The notes: generated from the sequence alone by a model not told the origin. A stretch of DNA of 64,000 nucleotides from Trichormus_B sp936914905 (GCF_039871975.1 NZ_JBDPLL010000001.1), one strand, 5' to 3'. Counted from the first letter of the stretch, positions 17,412 to 28,035 are shown. Numbers and translations: made by a program.

Positions 17412-19568
17412 TTAACGATTCACTGCCGCAGCTTCCCGCGCCGCAGCTGCTTGATCTGGATGTATACCCAAGCGTGTCAGGTTAATTCTACCTTTATTGT
17501 CAATTTCGCGCACTTTAACAATCACTTCATCACCAACTGCTACTTCATCTTCAACTTTACCGACACGATAGTCAGCGAGTTGAGAAATGTGAATCATACC
17601 TTCTTTTCCGGGCAAAAATTCCACAAATGCACCAATAGGTATAATCCGTGTCACACGACCAACATAAACATCACCTTCATGCAGCTTGCGAGTCATGCCT
17701 TGGACAATGTTTCTAGCCCTTTTTGCCCTGCCTTCATCAACGGCGGAAATGGTGACTGTTCCATCATCTTCAATGTCAATTTTTGCACCAGTTTCTTCGG
17801 TAATTCCCTTGATGGTCTTACCTCCGGGTCCGATGACTAGACCAATCATGTCGGGATCAATCTTGATTGTCAACAGACGTGGGGCAAAAGGTGAGGTTTC
17901 CAGGCGTGGGGTTTCGATAGTCTGGAGCATCTTGTCCAGAATGTGTAACCGGGCAGCTTTGGCTTGGTGGACGGCTTGGGCGATAACTTCTAAGGACAAA
18001 CCAGATATTTTCATATCCATTTGTAAAGCGGTGATACCACTATCAGTACCAGCTACTTTGAAGTCCATGTCACCCAAAAAGTCTTCAATACCTTGAATAT
18101 CGGTGAGGACTCGCACTTCATCCCCTTCCTTAATCAAGCCCATTGCTGCACCGCTAACAGGTTTAAGAATGGGTACACCCGCATCCATAAGAGCGAGGGT
18201 AGAACCGCAGACTGAACCCATGGAGGTGGAACCGTTGGAAGAAAGCACTTCCGAAACTACGCGGATGACGTAGGGGAATTGTTCTTTTGGCGGTAGCACA
18301 GGTAAAATTGCTCTTTCTGCTAAAGCGCCGTGTCCGATTTCTCTTCTTCCTGGTGCACGCATGGGTTTGGTTTCCCCAACTGAGAATGGGGGGAAGTTAT
18401 AATGATGCAGGTAACGCTTATGTTGATCTACTTGTAAATCGTCGTTAAGATTTTGGGCATCTCCAGGTGTGCCGAGAGTGCAACAACTTAAGACCTGGGT
18501 TAGACCCCGGTTGAATAAACCGCTACCATGCACCCGCTTGGGTAAAACGTCAACTTGGCAGGAAACTGGACGTACTTGATCTAGTTTGCGACCATCCACG
18601 CGCACGTTATCTTCAAGGATTTGACGGCGCATAAAATATTTGGTAATGTCCTTAAAGGTATTACCAAGGGCTTTGCTATTTACCGTAGCAGCTACTCGAA
18701 TTGGATCTTCTTCTGATAGAGCTTCTATTTCAGCTTTGATCCCATCTTTGACAATATCTAAAGCTGCATCACGCTGGGTTTTGGTTAACGCAAATTGCGC
18801 CAAGATTTTTTTAATTTCAGCACTTGCGTGATCGCGAATATAGTTTTCTAGTGTTTGGTCTACTTCTGGTGGTGCTTCTTGCACAATTTTTAGACCCAGT
18901 TCTTCCACTAAATCTAGCTGCGCTTGAATTAAATCCCGCACTGCCTCATAACCAAAATCAATTGCCTCAATAATATCTCGCTCTGGCAACTGATTGGCTC
19001 CTGCTTCCACCATGATTACACCATCTGGTGAACCGGCGACAATTAGGTCCAAGTCTCCTGCTTCAATTTCTGCATAGGTGGGGTTAATAATGAAATCATC
19101 ACCCACTAAGCCTACCCGAACTGCTGCCATTGGCCCATTAAAGGGAATTTGGGCAATCAGGGTGGCAATAGAAGCGCCTGTTACAGCTAACACATCGGGC
19201 GGTACTTGCTCATCCATTGACAGGGTGAAAGCAATTACTTGCAAATCATCCCGCAACCATGAAGGGAATAGAGGACGTAGGGGACGGTCAATCAGACGGC
19301 TGGTGAGAATCGCTCTTTCTGGTGGACGACCTTCTCGGCGCATGATACCACCAGGGATTCTCCCAGCGGCATACAATCTTTCTTCATAATCTACAGTGAG
19401 GGGAAGAAAATCTATGCCTTCTCTAGCTTGCGATCTTGTAGCAGTCACCAAAACAGCAGTATCCCCCGATTCTATCAACACCGACCCACCCGCTTGGGGG
19501 GCTAACAATCCAACCTTCAGCCGAATATCCCGTCCATCAAAGGATATTGACTTATCAACTTCTGCCAT
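17412..19568 (-). CDS. pnp: Polynucleotide phosphorylase
   Basis: 3'-5' phosphorolytic exoribonuclease and RNA-tailing enzyme of the degradosome; in cyanobacteria it also makes poly(A)-rich tails. 718 aa, the usual length. Domain order: RNase PH 1 (about 10-145, with YEERLYAAGRIPGGIMRREG), an all-helical linker, RNase PH 2 (about 315-550, with APGRREIGHGALAERAILP and SSNGSTSMGSVCGSTLALMD), KH (about 555-615, VIGPGGKTIKGITEETGAKI) and S1 (about 625-692, GDVYVGRVTRIIPIGAFVEF). Complete and alone, with its own terminator. Confidence 0.97.
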   Translation of the reverse strand: MAEVDKSISFDGRDIRLKVGLLAPQAGGSVLIESGDTAVLVTATRSQAREGIDFLPLTVDYEERLYAAGRIPGGIMRREGRPPERAILTSRLIDRPLRPLFPSWLRDDLQVIAFTLSMDEQVPPDVLAVTGASIATLIAQIPFNGPMAAVRVGLVGDDFIINPTYAEIEAGDLDLIVAGSPDGVIMVEAGANQLPERDIIEAIDFGYEAVRDLIQAQLDLVEELGLKIVQEAPPEVDQTLENYIRDHASAEIKKILAQFALTKTQRDAALDIVKDGIKAEIEALSEEDPIRVAATVNSKALGNTFKDITKYFMRRQILEDNVRVDGRKLDQVRPVSCQVDVLPKRVHGSGLFNRGLTQVLSCCTLGTPGDAQNLNDDLQVDQHKRYLHHYNFPPFSVGETKPMRAPGRREIGHGALAERAILPVLPPKEQFPYVIRVVSEVLSSNGSTSMGSVCGSTLALMDAGVPILKPVSGAAMGLIKEGDEVRVLTDIQGIEDFLGDMDFKVAGTDSGITALQMDMKISGLSLEVIAQAVHQAKAARLHILDKMLQTIETPRLETSPFAPRLLTIKIDPDMIGLVIGPGGKTIKGITEETGAKIDIEDDGTVTISAVDEGRAKRARNIVQGMTRKLHEGDVYVGRVTRIIPIGAFVEFLPGKEGMIHISQLADYRVGKVEDEVAVGDEVIVKVREIDNKGRINLTRLGIHPDQAAAAREAAAVNR

Positions 19569-20078
19569 TCAGTTTTTTTTCCTTCTATGCACACTATTCT
19601 CTCTCAGTGGCAATCCTAACATTTATGGAATATAGACGCCTTCTGTTCAATACAAAGAACAATAAGGTTCGCTCAGTAAACCAAAGTAAATTATGATACA
19701 TATGTCATCCCATGGATTCAGCCAACATCAGTTAACAGCAAATCTGGTCGCCGCTAAAAACCTCCATAAGTAAATATAATTACAATTTATTGGTATATAT
19801 AATATACGTACTCAGGTAATATTTAACTGCAAAGAACGCAGATGATACGGAGGAATAAGAATTTAGGAGAGTTTTAGCGTAAGTGCTAATCAAATAGGAA
19901 TCCCATTATGAAGCTTTAATTACTGAACTGCAAATTTCTATTACAATGATTGTACAAGTAGATAAATATAGGTTATATATATCTATTTTTCTGAAATCAA
20001 AATTCTTCCATCAAAAATATTTTTCAATTTACTAGTCAATATTGTTCTGTTAATATAAAAAATATTGCACTAAGAAAT
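19569..20078. other. AT-rich intergenic region, 510 bp
   Basis: Lies between the divergent pnp and SNF2 helicase genes. No gene or structured repeat is seen; promoters for both are expected here. Confidence 0.5.
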
Positions 20079-23000
20079 ATGGGAATTTTACACGGTAGCT
20101 GGTTAGTAAGAAATCAAAATAATTATTTATTTATTTGGGGAGAAACTTGGCGAACTTCCCAGATCACTTTAGAATTTATAACTTTATCAGAATTGCCATC
20201 AAACCCCTTGGCTATGATACCGGAGGAATTGAAAGCATTCTTGGAAGCAAATAATTTTAAATTGCGTAATAATATTAATCACGATTACTCAGATACTAAT
20301 AGCTTAACTAAAGTTGAAAAAAGTAAATATACACCAGAAACAGACCTCCTGACTACAACCCAGATTATTGCTATTTTAACAAATTTTATCAGTAAAAATC
20401 CCATAATTTCGCCAGTACACTCTGCTAGTTTAGGAGTTGATAAAAAAACTCCACAATATTTACACCCTTGGAAAGTAGAAGGTTTTTATTTACAACCCAG
20501 CACAGCCATAAAATTTCTAACTTCTCTCCCATTGAGTTCAACCGATGGAAAAAACTCATTGTTGGGGGGAGATATATGTTTCTGGGTACAAATAGCTCGT
20601 TGGAGTTTAGATTTAATCTCACGCTGTAAGTTCTTACCAACAGTTCAAAAAAAAGCAGATGGTTCTTTAGTTGCTGAATGGCAGGTACTTTTAGACAGTG
20701 CTTTAGATACCACTAGGGTAGAAAAATTCGCTGCTAAAATGCCATTAATTTGTCGTTCTTATCAAGAAGATAGGAGTGAAAATCAGCAACATTTAGCAGT
20801 TGATTTACCATTACCACCAGAAGAATTAATTTTAAAATTTCTCAATAGCGTCATAGATGCCCAAATACGGGATATGCTTGCTTCTCAATCTCCCATTGAA
20901 AATAGGTTAATTATGTGTTTACCACCAGCCGTACAGCAGTGGTTACAGGCTTTAACTGGTGCATCTAATAAAATTAATAACGATGCAATGGGATTGGAAA
21001 GACTAGATGCTGCACTCAAAGCTTGGATTCTACCTTTAGAATATCAATTAACAGGCAAAGCTTCATTTCGCACCTGTTTTCAACTCCATCCTCCAAAGTC
21101 AGAAAAAACAGATTGGATACTAGCTTATTTTCTCCAAGCAGCAGATGATTCTGAATTCTTAGTAGACGCAGCAACTATTTGGAAGTATCCTGTAGAAAAA
21201 TTAGTTTATCAGAATCGGACAATTGAACAGCCCCAGGAAACATTTTTACGGGGTTTAGGTTTAGCTTCTTGCTTGTATCCAGTTATAGCTCCTAGTTTAG
21301 AAACTGAATCTCCGCAATTTTGCCAACTCACTCCCATGCAAGCTTATGAGTTTATCAAATCTGTAGCGTGTAGGTTAGAAAATAACGGTTTAGGAGTAAT
21401 TTTACCACCAAGTTTAGCCAATCGTGAAGGATGGGCTAACCGCTTAGGATTAAAAATTAGTGCCGAAATAGCAAAGAAAAAACAGGGACGTTTGAGTTTA
21501 CAAAGTTTGTTAGATTTTCAGTGGCAATTAGCAATTGGTGGACAGACAATTTCTAAAGCTGAGTTTGATAAATTAGTAGCGTTGAATAGTCCTTTAGTAG
21601 AAATTAATGAAGAATGGGTTGAACTGCATCCCCAAGATATTAAAACTGCCCAAAATTTTTTTGCATCTCGTAAAGAACAGATATCTTTATCATTAGAAGA
21701 TGCTTTAAGGATTAGTAGAGGAGATACTCAAGTAATTGAAAAACTACCTGTAGTTAGTTTTGAGGCTTCTGGTGCATTGCAAGAATTAGTTGGGGCTTTA
21801 ACTAATAATCAAGACATTCAACCTTTACCAACTCCTAGCAATTTTCACGGACAATTACGACCTTATCAAGAACGAGGTGCAGCTTGGTTGGCTTTTCTGG
21901 AACGTTGGGGTTTGGGTGCCTGTCTTGCGGACGATATGGGACTGGGTAAAACCATCCAGTTCATCGCTTTCCTACTTCATCTTCAAGAACAGGATGCACT
22001 AGAAAACCCAACTCTCTTAGTTTGCCCTACTTCTGTTTTAGGTAATTGGGAAAGAGAAGTAAGTAAATTTGCTCCCACCCTCAAAGTTTTACAACATCAT
22101 GGTGATAAACGACCCAAAGGTAAAATCTTTACAGAAACAGTTAAAAAATACGATTTAGTAATTACTAGTTATTCACTGGTGCAACGAGATATAAAGTTAT
22201 TACAAACTGTGAATTGGCAGATAGTTGTTTTAGATGAAGCCCAGAATATCAAAAATACAGATGCAAAACAATCGCAGGCAGTGAGACAGTTAGAAACTAC
22301 ATTTCGCATTGCTTTAACAGGGACACCAGTAGAAAATAGATTGCAGGAATTATGGTCTATTTTAGATTTTCTCAACCCTGGTTATTTGGGTAATAAACAG
22401 TTTTTCCAGCGACGGTTTGCTATGCCCATTGAGAAATATGGTGATACGGCTTCTTTAATGCAGTTACGTTCTTTGGTACAACCTTTTATTTTGCGTCGCT
22501 TGAAAACTGATAAACAAATTATTCAAGACTTGCCAGAAAAGCAAGAAATGACTGTATTTTGTGGACTGACTGCCGAACAAGCGCAACTATATCAACAGTT
22601 GGTAGGTGAATATTTAGTTGAGATTGAATCAGCGGAAGGTTTACAGCGCAGAGGAATGATTTTAGCCTTATTAATTAAGCTGAAACAAATTTGCAATCAC
22701 CCTGCACAGTATTTGGAAGAATCAAGTTTAGCAAAACACAATTCTGCTAAATTACAACGTCTAGAGGAAATGTTAGAGGAAGTTTTAGCAGAAGAAAACC
22801 GCGCTTTAATTTTCACCCAATTTGCTGAATGGGGTAAATTACTTAAACCATATTTAGAAAAGCAGCTAGGTAGGGCAATCTTGTTCTTATATGGTAGCAC
22901 TAGTAAAAAGCAACGTGAAGAAATGATTGACCGTTTCCAAAATGACCCCCAAGGGCCACCAATTATGATTCTTTCTTTAAAAGCTGGTGGTGTAGGTTTA

Positions 23001-23297
23001 AACTTAACTAGGGCAAATCATGTATTTCACTTTGATAGATGGTGGAATCCCGCTGTAGAAAATCAAGCCACAGATAGAGTATTTAGAATCGGACAAACTA
23101 AGAATGTACAAGTACATAAATTTGTCTGTACTGGGACTTTAGAAGAAAAAATTAATGACATGATTGAAAGTAAAAAACAATTGGCAGAACAAGTTGTTGG
23201 TGCTGGTGAAGAATGGTTAACTGAATTAGATACAGACCAACTACGCAATTTACTATTACTTGACCGTAATGCCATAATTGATGAGGATGAAGAATGA
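20079..23297 (+). CDS. SNF2-family DEAD/DEAH helicase (HepA-like)
   Basis: Swi2/Snf2 ATPase that translocates on double-stranded DNA or remodels nucleoprotein. 1072 aa: residues about 1-570 form an N-terminal SNF2-helicase-associated region with YQERGAAWLAFLERWGLGAC at its end; motif I is DDMGLGKT (about 620), motif Ia SVLGNWEREVSKFAP, motif II DEAQNIKN (about 718), motif III LTGTPVENRLQELWSILDFL, and the second RecA lobe has LSLKAGGVGLNLTRANHVFH (20) and DRVFRIGQTKNVQVH. It overlaps the next gene by 4 nt (ATGA), so the two are translationally coupled. The pairing suggests a shared DNA repair or chromosome-maintenance role. Confidence 0.92.
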   Translation: MGILHGSWLVRNQNNYLFIWGETWRTSQITLEFITLSELPSNPLAMIPEELKAFLEANNFKLRNNINHDYSDTNSLTKVEKSKYTPETDLLTTTQIIAILTNFISKNPIISPVHSASLGVDKKTPQYLHPWKVEGFYLQPSTAIKFLTSLPLSSTDGKNSLLGGDICFWVQIARWSLDLISRCKFLPTVQKKADGSLVAEWQVLLDSALDTTRVEKFAAKMPLICRSYQEDRSENQQHLAVDLPLPPEELILKFLNSVIDAQIRDMLASQSPIENRLIMCLPPAVQQWLQALTGASNKINNDAMGLERLDAALKAWILPLEYQLTGKASFRTCFQLHPPKSEKTDWILAYFLQAADDSEFLVDAATIWKYPVEKLVYQNRTIEQPQETFLRGLGLASCLYPVIAPSLETESPQFCQLTPMQAYEFIKSVACRLENNGLGVILPPSLANREGWANRLGLKISAEIAKKKQGRLSLQSLLDFQWQLAIGGQTISKAEFDKLVALNSPLVEINEEWVELHPQDIKTAQNFFASRKEQISLSLEDALRISRGDTQVIEKLPVVSFEASGALQELVGALTNNQDIQPLPTPSNFHGQLRPYQERGAAWLAFLERWGLGACLADDMGLGKTIQFIAFLLHLQEQDALENPTLLVCPTSVLGNWEREVSKFAPTLKVLQHHGDKRPKGKIFTETVKKYDLVITSYSLVQRDIKLLQTVNWQIVVLDEAQNIKNTDAKQSQAVRQLETTFRIALTGTPVENRLQELWSILDFLNPGYLGNKQFFQRRFAMPIEKYGDTASLMQLRSLVQPFILRRLKTDKQIIQDLPEKQEMTVFCGLTAEQAQLYQQLVGEYLVEIESAEGLQRRGMILALLIKLKQICNHPAQYLEESSLAKHNSAKLQRLEEMLEEVLAEENRALIFTQFAEWGKLLKPYLEKQLGRAILFLYGSTSKKQREEMIDRFQNDPQGPPIMILSLKAGGVGLNLTRANHVFHFDRWWNPAVENQATDRVFRIGQTKNVQVHKFVCTGTLEEKINDMIESKKQLAEQVVGAGEEWLTELDTDQLRNLLLLDRNAIIDEDEE

Positions 23298-24145
23298 CTA
23301 ATTTCACCTTACAAGCAAGTAGAGAATGGTGGTCGCAAAGATGGCTAGATTTACTAGATTCCTATCGATTTAAAAAGCGGTTAGAACGGGCTAGGAATTA
23401 TTATAGACAAGGGAATGTTTTAAGTATTGAGTTTAAAGGTGCGAAATTTTTAGCGTGGGTAAAAGGTAGTGAAGCAGAACCTTATAAAGTTTCTCTTTTT
23501 CTTGACTCTTTTAGTGATGAAGAGTGGGGTTATGTTATTGAAACGATGTCCCATAAGTCAATTTTTGCGGCTAAGTTACTAGCAGGAGAAATGCCACAAA
23601 ATATAGAAGAAGTGTTTACATATAATGGACTTTCATTATTTCCTTTTACTCTGGGTGATGTTCACGGTAAATGTTCTTGTCCTGATAAAGCAGTACCTTG
23701 TAAACATATTGGTGCGGTATATTATCAATTAGGTGATCGCTTTAGTGAAGACCCATTTGTTTTATTTCAATTACGGGGACGTACGAAAGAACAAATTATT
23801 AGCGATTTACGAGATTTACGCAGCACTAAGAATATAAATTCGGTTTCTGAAAGGTTTATAGAAGAAGAAAACTATACTCATCAATCGTCAATTTCTCAAC
23901 ATAAATATTCCATAGAAATAGATAAATTTTGGCAATATAATGAGCCTTTAGAACCTTCTTTAGTAGTAATTGTTCCTTCGTTTAATGAGACAGTATTAGA
24001 TATTTTGGGTACAATTCCTCTGGCTAAAGATGAAGAAAATTTAGGTAATTCATCTGTGGGTGATGTCACTATAAATTATTTACAAACTGTCTACAAAGAT
24101 ATTAGTCAGAAGGCTGTTTTGGCAGCAATGAATGTGGGTGGATGA
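23294..24145 (+). CDS. SWIM zinc-finger protein
   Basis: 283 aa. The SWIM motif CxCx6CxH is visible: Cys127, Cys129, Cys136, His138 in GKCSCPDKAVPCKHIGA; this fold binds zinc and mediates DNA or protein contact. N-terminal features are EWWSQRWLDLLDSYRFKKRL and VLSIEFKGAKFLAWVKGS, typical of the cyanobacterial SWIM partner of SNF2 helicases. It starts inside the helicase stop codon (ATGA overlap). Genes coding this pair next to each other are common, so the proteins probably act in one complex (inference). The C-terminal 90 residues are acidic and contain no recognised domain. Confidence 0.88.
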   Translation: MTNFTLQASREWWSQRWLDLLDSYRFKKRLERARNYYRQGNVLSIEFKGAKFLAWVKGSEAEPYKVSLFLDSFSDEEWGYVIETMSHKSIFAAKLLAGEMPQNIEEVFTYNGLSLFPFTLGDVHGKCSCPDKAVPCKHIGAVYYQLGDRFSEDPFVLFQLRGRTKEQIISDLRDLRSTKNINSVSERFIEEENYTHQSSISQHKYSIEIDKFWQYNEPLEPSLVVIVPSFNETVLDILGTIPLAKDEENLGNSSVGDVTINYLQTVYKDISQKAVLAAMNVGG

Positions 24146-24151
24146 ATTTAT

Positions 24152-24277
24152 ACTAGTACCACCGTGAATTCAAAATAGTGCTTCCAGCAGGCTGCGCCAA
24201 AAAAATTCAAAATGTATACGGCATGAGCTTATCAGAGATTTTGAATGCTTGGTTTATTTATGCCAAGCCGTACTAGT
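24152..24277. mobile_element. MITE-like element with 8-bp terminal inverted repeats
   Basis: Begins ACTAGTAC and ends GTACTAGT, 126 bp apart, with internal ATTCAAAAT / ATTTTGAAT inverted copies. It has no coding capacity and lies just after the SWIM gene. Only one copy is seen in this window, so mobility is inferred. Confidence 0.45.
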
Positions 24278-24557
24278 TCTTATGTTTTTAGACATACTCC
24301 TGATTACTCTTTAGTACCTCTAAATGTATAAAGTATCCATATAATTTCGGTGAAAGAGCATAATTGCGGAGATAAGAGATTAAAAGTTCATAATTTAGAA
24401 TGGAGAATTTTTTGGTAAAGTTATTAACAAGTTTATTTTTTGGCAGATTGTGATCAGGGTGCTTTAATAGCTCAAAAGATTGAGACTTACAGGTAAGAAA
24501 AGCTAATATGACACCTTATTGACACTCAATTCTCGTAAACACTACATAGGAGCATAT

Positions 24558-25406
24558 ATGGAGCCAATTATTGCTATAGTCTTAGCACTCATAGGTTATG
24601 CTTTAGGATCTGCAAAACAGATTAATCAAGGTAATGAAGCTTTAGTTGAACGCTTGGGAAGGTATCATCGGAAACTTAAACCAGGTCTTAACTTTATTGT
24701 TCCTTTTATTGACCAAATTGTCATGGAGGATACAACACGGGAGCAGGTTTTAGACATTAAGCCTCAAAATGTGATCACTAAAGATAACATCTATTTAGAA
24801 GTTGATGCTGTTGTTTACTGGCGGATAACAGAGATTGAAAAAAGCTTTTATGCAATTGACAATCTGGAACAGGCACTATCTAATTTGACCACAACTACAC
24901 TACGGGAAATTATCGCTCAGAACACCTTAGAAGATACCAATATGTCCAGAGCGAATATGGATAAGTCTCTGTTAAGCGAGTTAAATCCAATTACTAAGGA
25001 GTGGGGTGTTGATATTATGCGGTTGGATATTCAGAGTATTACACCCCCTGAAAGTGTCCGTAAATCAATGGAAGAAGAACGTGCTGCGGAAATAAAAAAA
25101 CGGGCGCTGATTTCGGAAGCGGAAGGTGAAAGACAAGCTGCAATTAAAAAAGCGGAAGGAACTAAAACTTCTATGCAAATTATCGGTGAAGCCATACGTT
25201 CCCATCCTGAAAGTAGAGAAATTCTTCGGTATCTTGTTGCTCAAGATTATGTACAGGCTAGTCAGAAACTCGGTGCAAGTAATAATGCTAAAATTGTCTT
25301 TGTAGACCCGGCTAATTCTACAGATATGTTTCAGGAGTTGATTGCGGAATCTGTCTCTAAAGAAGAACCAAATCACACTGCTGGTAATGTTAATGGCTCT
25401 ACTTAA
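24558..25406 (+). CDS. SPFH/band 7 (stomatin-like) membrane protein
   Basis: Membrane-anchored scaffold of the stomatin/prohibitin superfamily that forms large oligomers and is linked to membrane protein quality control. The ATG at 24558 is preceded by TAGGAG and gives 282 aa starting MEPIIAIVLALIGYALGSAK, one N-terminal membrane anchor; an ATG at 24519 adds 13 polar residues and has no good ribosome site. The band 7 domain covers about 22-190 (NEALVERLGRYHRKLKPGLN; VDAVVYWRITE), followed by a coiled coil with EEERAAEIKKRALISEAEGE (20). No NfeD partner is adjacent. Confidence 0.92.
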   Translation: MEPIIAIVLALIGYALGSAKQINQGNEALVERLGRYHRKLKPGLNFIVPFIDQIVMEDTTREQVLDIKPQNVITKDNIYLEVDAVVYWRITEIEKSFYAIDNLEQALSNLTTTTLREIIAQNTLEDTNMSRANMDKSLLSELNPITKEWGVDIMRLDIQSITPPESVRKSMEEERAAEIKKRALISEAEGERQAAIKKAEGTKTSMQIIGEAIRSHPESREILRYLVAQDYVQASQKLGASNNAKIVFVDPANSTDMFQELIAESVSKEEPNHTAGNVNGST

Positions 25407-25628
25407 TAAGACTTTTTAATAACACCTTAAAAGGTGAGTTATTATCATTATTTTTTAACGACTGTCCTGGTTAAAAATAGATGAGACATAAGAATTCAGG
25501 AGTCAGGAGTCAGAATGTTTGAGAAATTGGTTAATTATCAAATAGGTATTTTTGATCTTAGCCTGAAAAAGCTCATAGCTGAATGCTTACGATGAAACTT
25601 TCTTCTTAGTTATCTGCGTCTTTTAAGA

Positions 25629-26477
25629 TTATGTTTGCTGTCGATAGATAGCATCAGCAACTAGTAAGACATCTCGCATTTCTGGAACATCGTGAACTCT
25701 GACGATATCAGTTCCATTAAAAATGGCTGCACAACACGCTGCTGCTGTTCCCCAAACTCTGGCTTTTGGAGCTGGTTGGTTTAAAATTTTGCCTATAAAA
25801 CTTTTACGGGAAGCTCCCACCAGTATTGGACATCCAAGCATTTTTAAGGTTTGCAAGCGGCGAAAAATTTCTAAATTTTGCTCATAGTTTTTAGCAAAGC
25901 CAATACCCGGATCAATAATAATTTTGTTCTGTTTAATACCGACAGCAATAGCGGTAGAAATTTGCTGTGATAAAAAACTATAAATTTCCCCCATTAAATT
26001 CTGATAATCAGTTTGTTGTTGCATTGTTTGGGGAGTTCCTCTGATGTGCATTAACATAATTGGCACATCTAAACTGGCTACAGTTGGTAACATTTCTGGG
26101 TCGTAGGTACCTCCAGAAATATCATTGACTATATCTGCTCCGGCTTCGACGGCAGCTTTAGCTACATCTGCTCTAGTTGTATCTACAGAAATGGGAACGG
26201 CAATTTCTGGTCGGATTATTTGTAAAACTGACAGCACTCGGTTAAGTTCTTCTGTGAGGGTGATTAGTTTTACGCCTGGTCTGGTTGATTGACCACCGAT
26301 ATCAATGATATCAGCACCAGCAGCTACCATTGCTTGTGCCTGGGCTGAAGCGGCTGATGTTGTGTTAAATTGACCGCCGTCACTAAAGCTGTCAGGGGTG
26401 ATATTTAAAATTCCCATTAAATAAGTACGCTGTCCCCAGATGAAACAGTGTTCTCGAATAATTAATTGGTTTGACAT
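25629..26477 (-). CDS. folP: Dihydropteroate synthase
   Basis: Joins p-aminobenzoate to dihydropterin pyrophosphate in folate synthesis; the target of sulfonamides. 282 aa, normal length. Motifs: MGILNITPDSFSDGG (residues 21-35), DIIDIGGQSTRPG, NDISGG, LMHIRGTPQTMQ, DPGIGFAKNYEQNLEIFRRL (20), LVGASRKSFIG and the C-terminal IVRVHDV. Complete. It is on the same strand as tpiA, from which it is now separated by about 1.85 kb of decayed DNA. Confidence 0.95.
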   Translation of the reverse strand: MSNQLIIREHCFIWGQRTYLMGILNITPDSFSDGGQFNTTSAASAQAQAMVAAGADIIDIGGQSTRPGVKLITLTEELNRVLSVLQIIRPEIAVPISVDTTRADVAKAAVEAGADIVNDISGGTYDPEMLPTVASLDVPIMLMHIRGTPQTMQQQTDYQNLMGEIYSFLSQQISTAIAVGIKQNKIIIDPGIGFAKNYEQNLEIFRRLQTLKMLGCPILVGASRKSFIGKILNQPAPKARVWGTAAACCAAIFNGTDIVRVHDVPEMRDVLLVADAIYRQQT

Positions 26478-26654
26478 AATTTAATGGAGGTAATGAGGTA
26501 ATAGGGATGCAGGAAAGATGGGGGGAAATCAATAATTACGTTCGCGAAGAGTTTCCGAAGGAAATATTAAGAATTGGTGGAACTGCATATATTGGTAATT
26601 AATCAATTAGATAATTTCAATATTTTTTGGCAGCCCTTGAGTAAAACAATATTT

Positions 26655-27860
26655 TTATCTATCAACAGCTTTCTTGAGAGCAGCAATAAAGACATCAACT
26701 TCTGAACGAGTATTGTAGAAGAAATACAGACTTACTCTAGCTGTGGCTTGAATACCAAAATAGCGATGCAAAATCTGGGTAGCATGAAAAACCGAGTTAA
26801 TCACTATTGCTAACTGATCCAAGATTTTACATAAATCGTTAGCATGGATTTCACCAGGAGTAAAAATAGAAATGGCTAATCTGCCTTTGGTAGCAACTTC
26901 TGGGGTAGGACCATAAATGCTAACTTACGGAATTTGTTGCAATTTTTGGAAGAGATAACGCGATATTTCTAATTCTTCAGCATAGATTTTATCCATACCA
27001 ATCTCAGTCAAATAATCAATCGCCGCACCGAATGTAATCGCATCTGCTATGGCTGGTGTCCCCGCTACAAATTTATAACGTATATCTGGGTAATCAACAT
27101 GGTCTCGAAAGACATTAGCATTCATCTTCCCACCCCCCAGAAACGGAGGCACTTATTGTAGTATTTTTAACTTGCCACACAGAGACCCTATTCCCAAAGG
27201 GCCACACATTTTATGTCCAGAAGCAACTAACCAATCACAGTCCATTTGCTTGACATCAATGGGGATATGCGGCAGACTTTGGCAAGCATCAATTAAAACT
27301 TTAGCTCCGTATTAATGAGCAATAGCAATAATGTCTTTTACTCGATTTACACAACCTAAAGTATTAGATATATATACAATAGTCACTAACTTAGTACGGG
27401 GGGAAAGCAAAGATTGAAAATGTTCTAAATTTAATTCTTGTGTTTCAGTAAGTTCTACACATTTTAGGAATACACCAGTTTTTTGAGCAATCATCTGCCA
27501 GGGAATGATATTGCTGTCATGTTCCATCACACTCATAATAATTTCATCACCACTTTTTAAGTTACTAATTCCCTAACTATAAGCCACTAAATTTATTGCT
27601 TCTGTAGCATTACGAGTGTAAATAATTTCTCGGGGTGTAGCACTAATAAATTGGGCAATTTTTTGCCTAGTTCCTTCATAGAATTTATTTGCGTGATCGC
27701 TTAAAGTATGAATGCCACGATGAACATTATAATTGTAGGTTTCATAGAATTCCCGGAGTGTATCTATCACATTTTGAGGTTTTTGAGATGTTTCGGCATT
27801 ATCTAAATAAATCAGAGGTTTACCGTTAATTTTTTCGCGCAGAATTGTGAAATCAGTTTG
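26655..27860 (-). pseudogene. SufS-like cysteine desulfurase, decayed
   Basis: PLP enzyme that removes sulfur from cysteine for Fe-S cluster assembly. Read from 27860 down, nearly the whole protein can be followed but in broken frames: PLIYLDNAETSQKPQNVIDT, YNVHRGIHTLSDHANKFYEG, a stop after NLVAYS, SVMEHDSNIIPWQMIAQKTG, VLIDACQSLPHIPIDVKQMD, the PLP-lysine region WLVASGHKMCGPLG, another stop, PPFLGGGKM and KFVAGTPAIADAI, then a C-terminus ending KKAVDR. Several stops and frameshifts make it non-functional. A functional copy must exist elsewhere, since SufS is normally essential in cyanobacteria. Confidence 0.85.
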
Positions 27861-28035
27861 TGGAACTGGCAAAAGGACGTGATGCTCGCATTGCCGTGAT
27901 GACCTTGGCTTCAGGGGAACGCAGAGAAGCGGGAGATGACTATCGAGTGCTTTTGAGCGGTTAGGTGTGGATGGAGCATGTGGAAGTTTTGGACACAGCC
28001 GCAAAAGAAGATGCAAATGATCCTAGAGCCATAGA
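27861..28035 (+). pseudogene. Cyanophycinase-like fragment
   Basis: Plus-strand translation ELAKGRDARIAVMTLASGER then REAGDDYRVL, a frameshift, and VEVLDTAAKEDANDPRAID resembles the N-terminal part of cyanophycinase-like peptidases, which degrade the nitrogen-storage polymer cyanophycin. Only about 58 codons remain, bounded on one side by the sufS-like remnant (opposite strand) and on the other by an ISL3 transposase tail. The assignment rests on remembered family sequence and is moderate. Confidence 0.45.

Noticed and set aside
17409..19635. Several plus-strand open frames opposite pnp
   Set aside because: They are antisense shadows of a well-conserved gene.
24224..24277. tRNA-like fold near the inverted repeat
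   Set aside because: No acceptor stem, T-loop or anticodon arrangement; no tRNA was recognised anywhere in the window.
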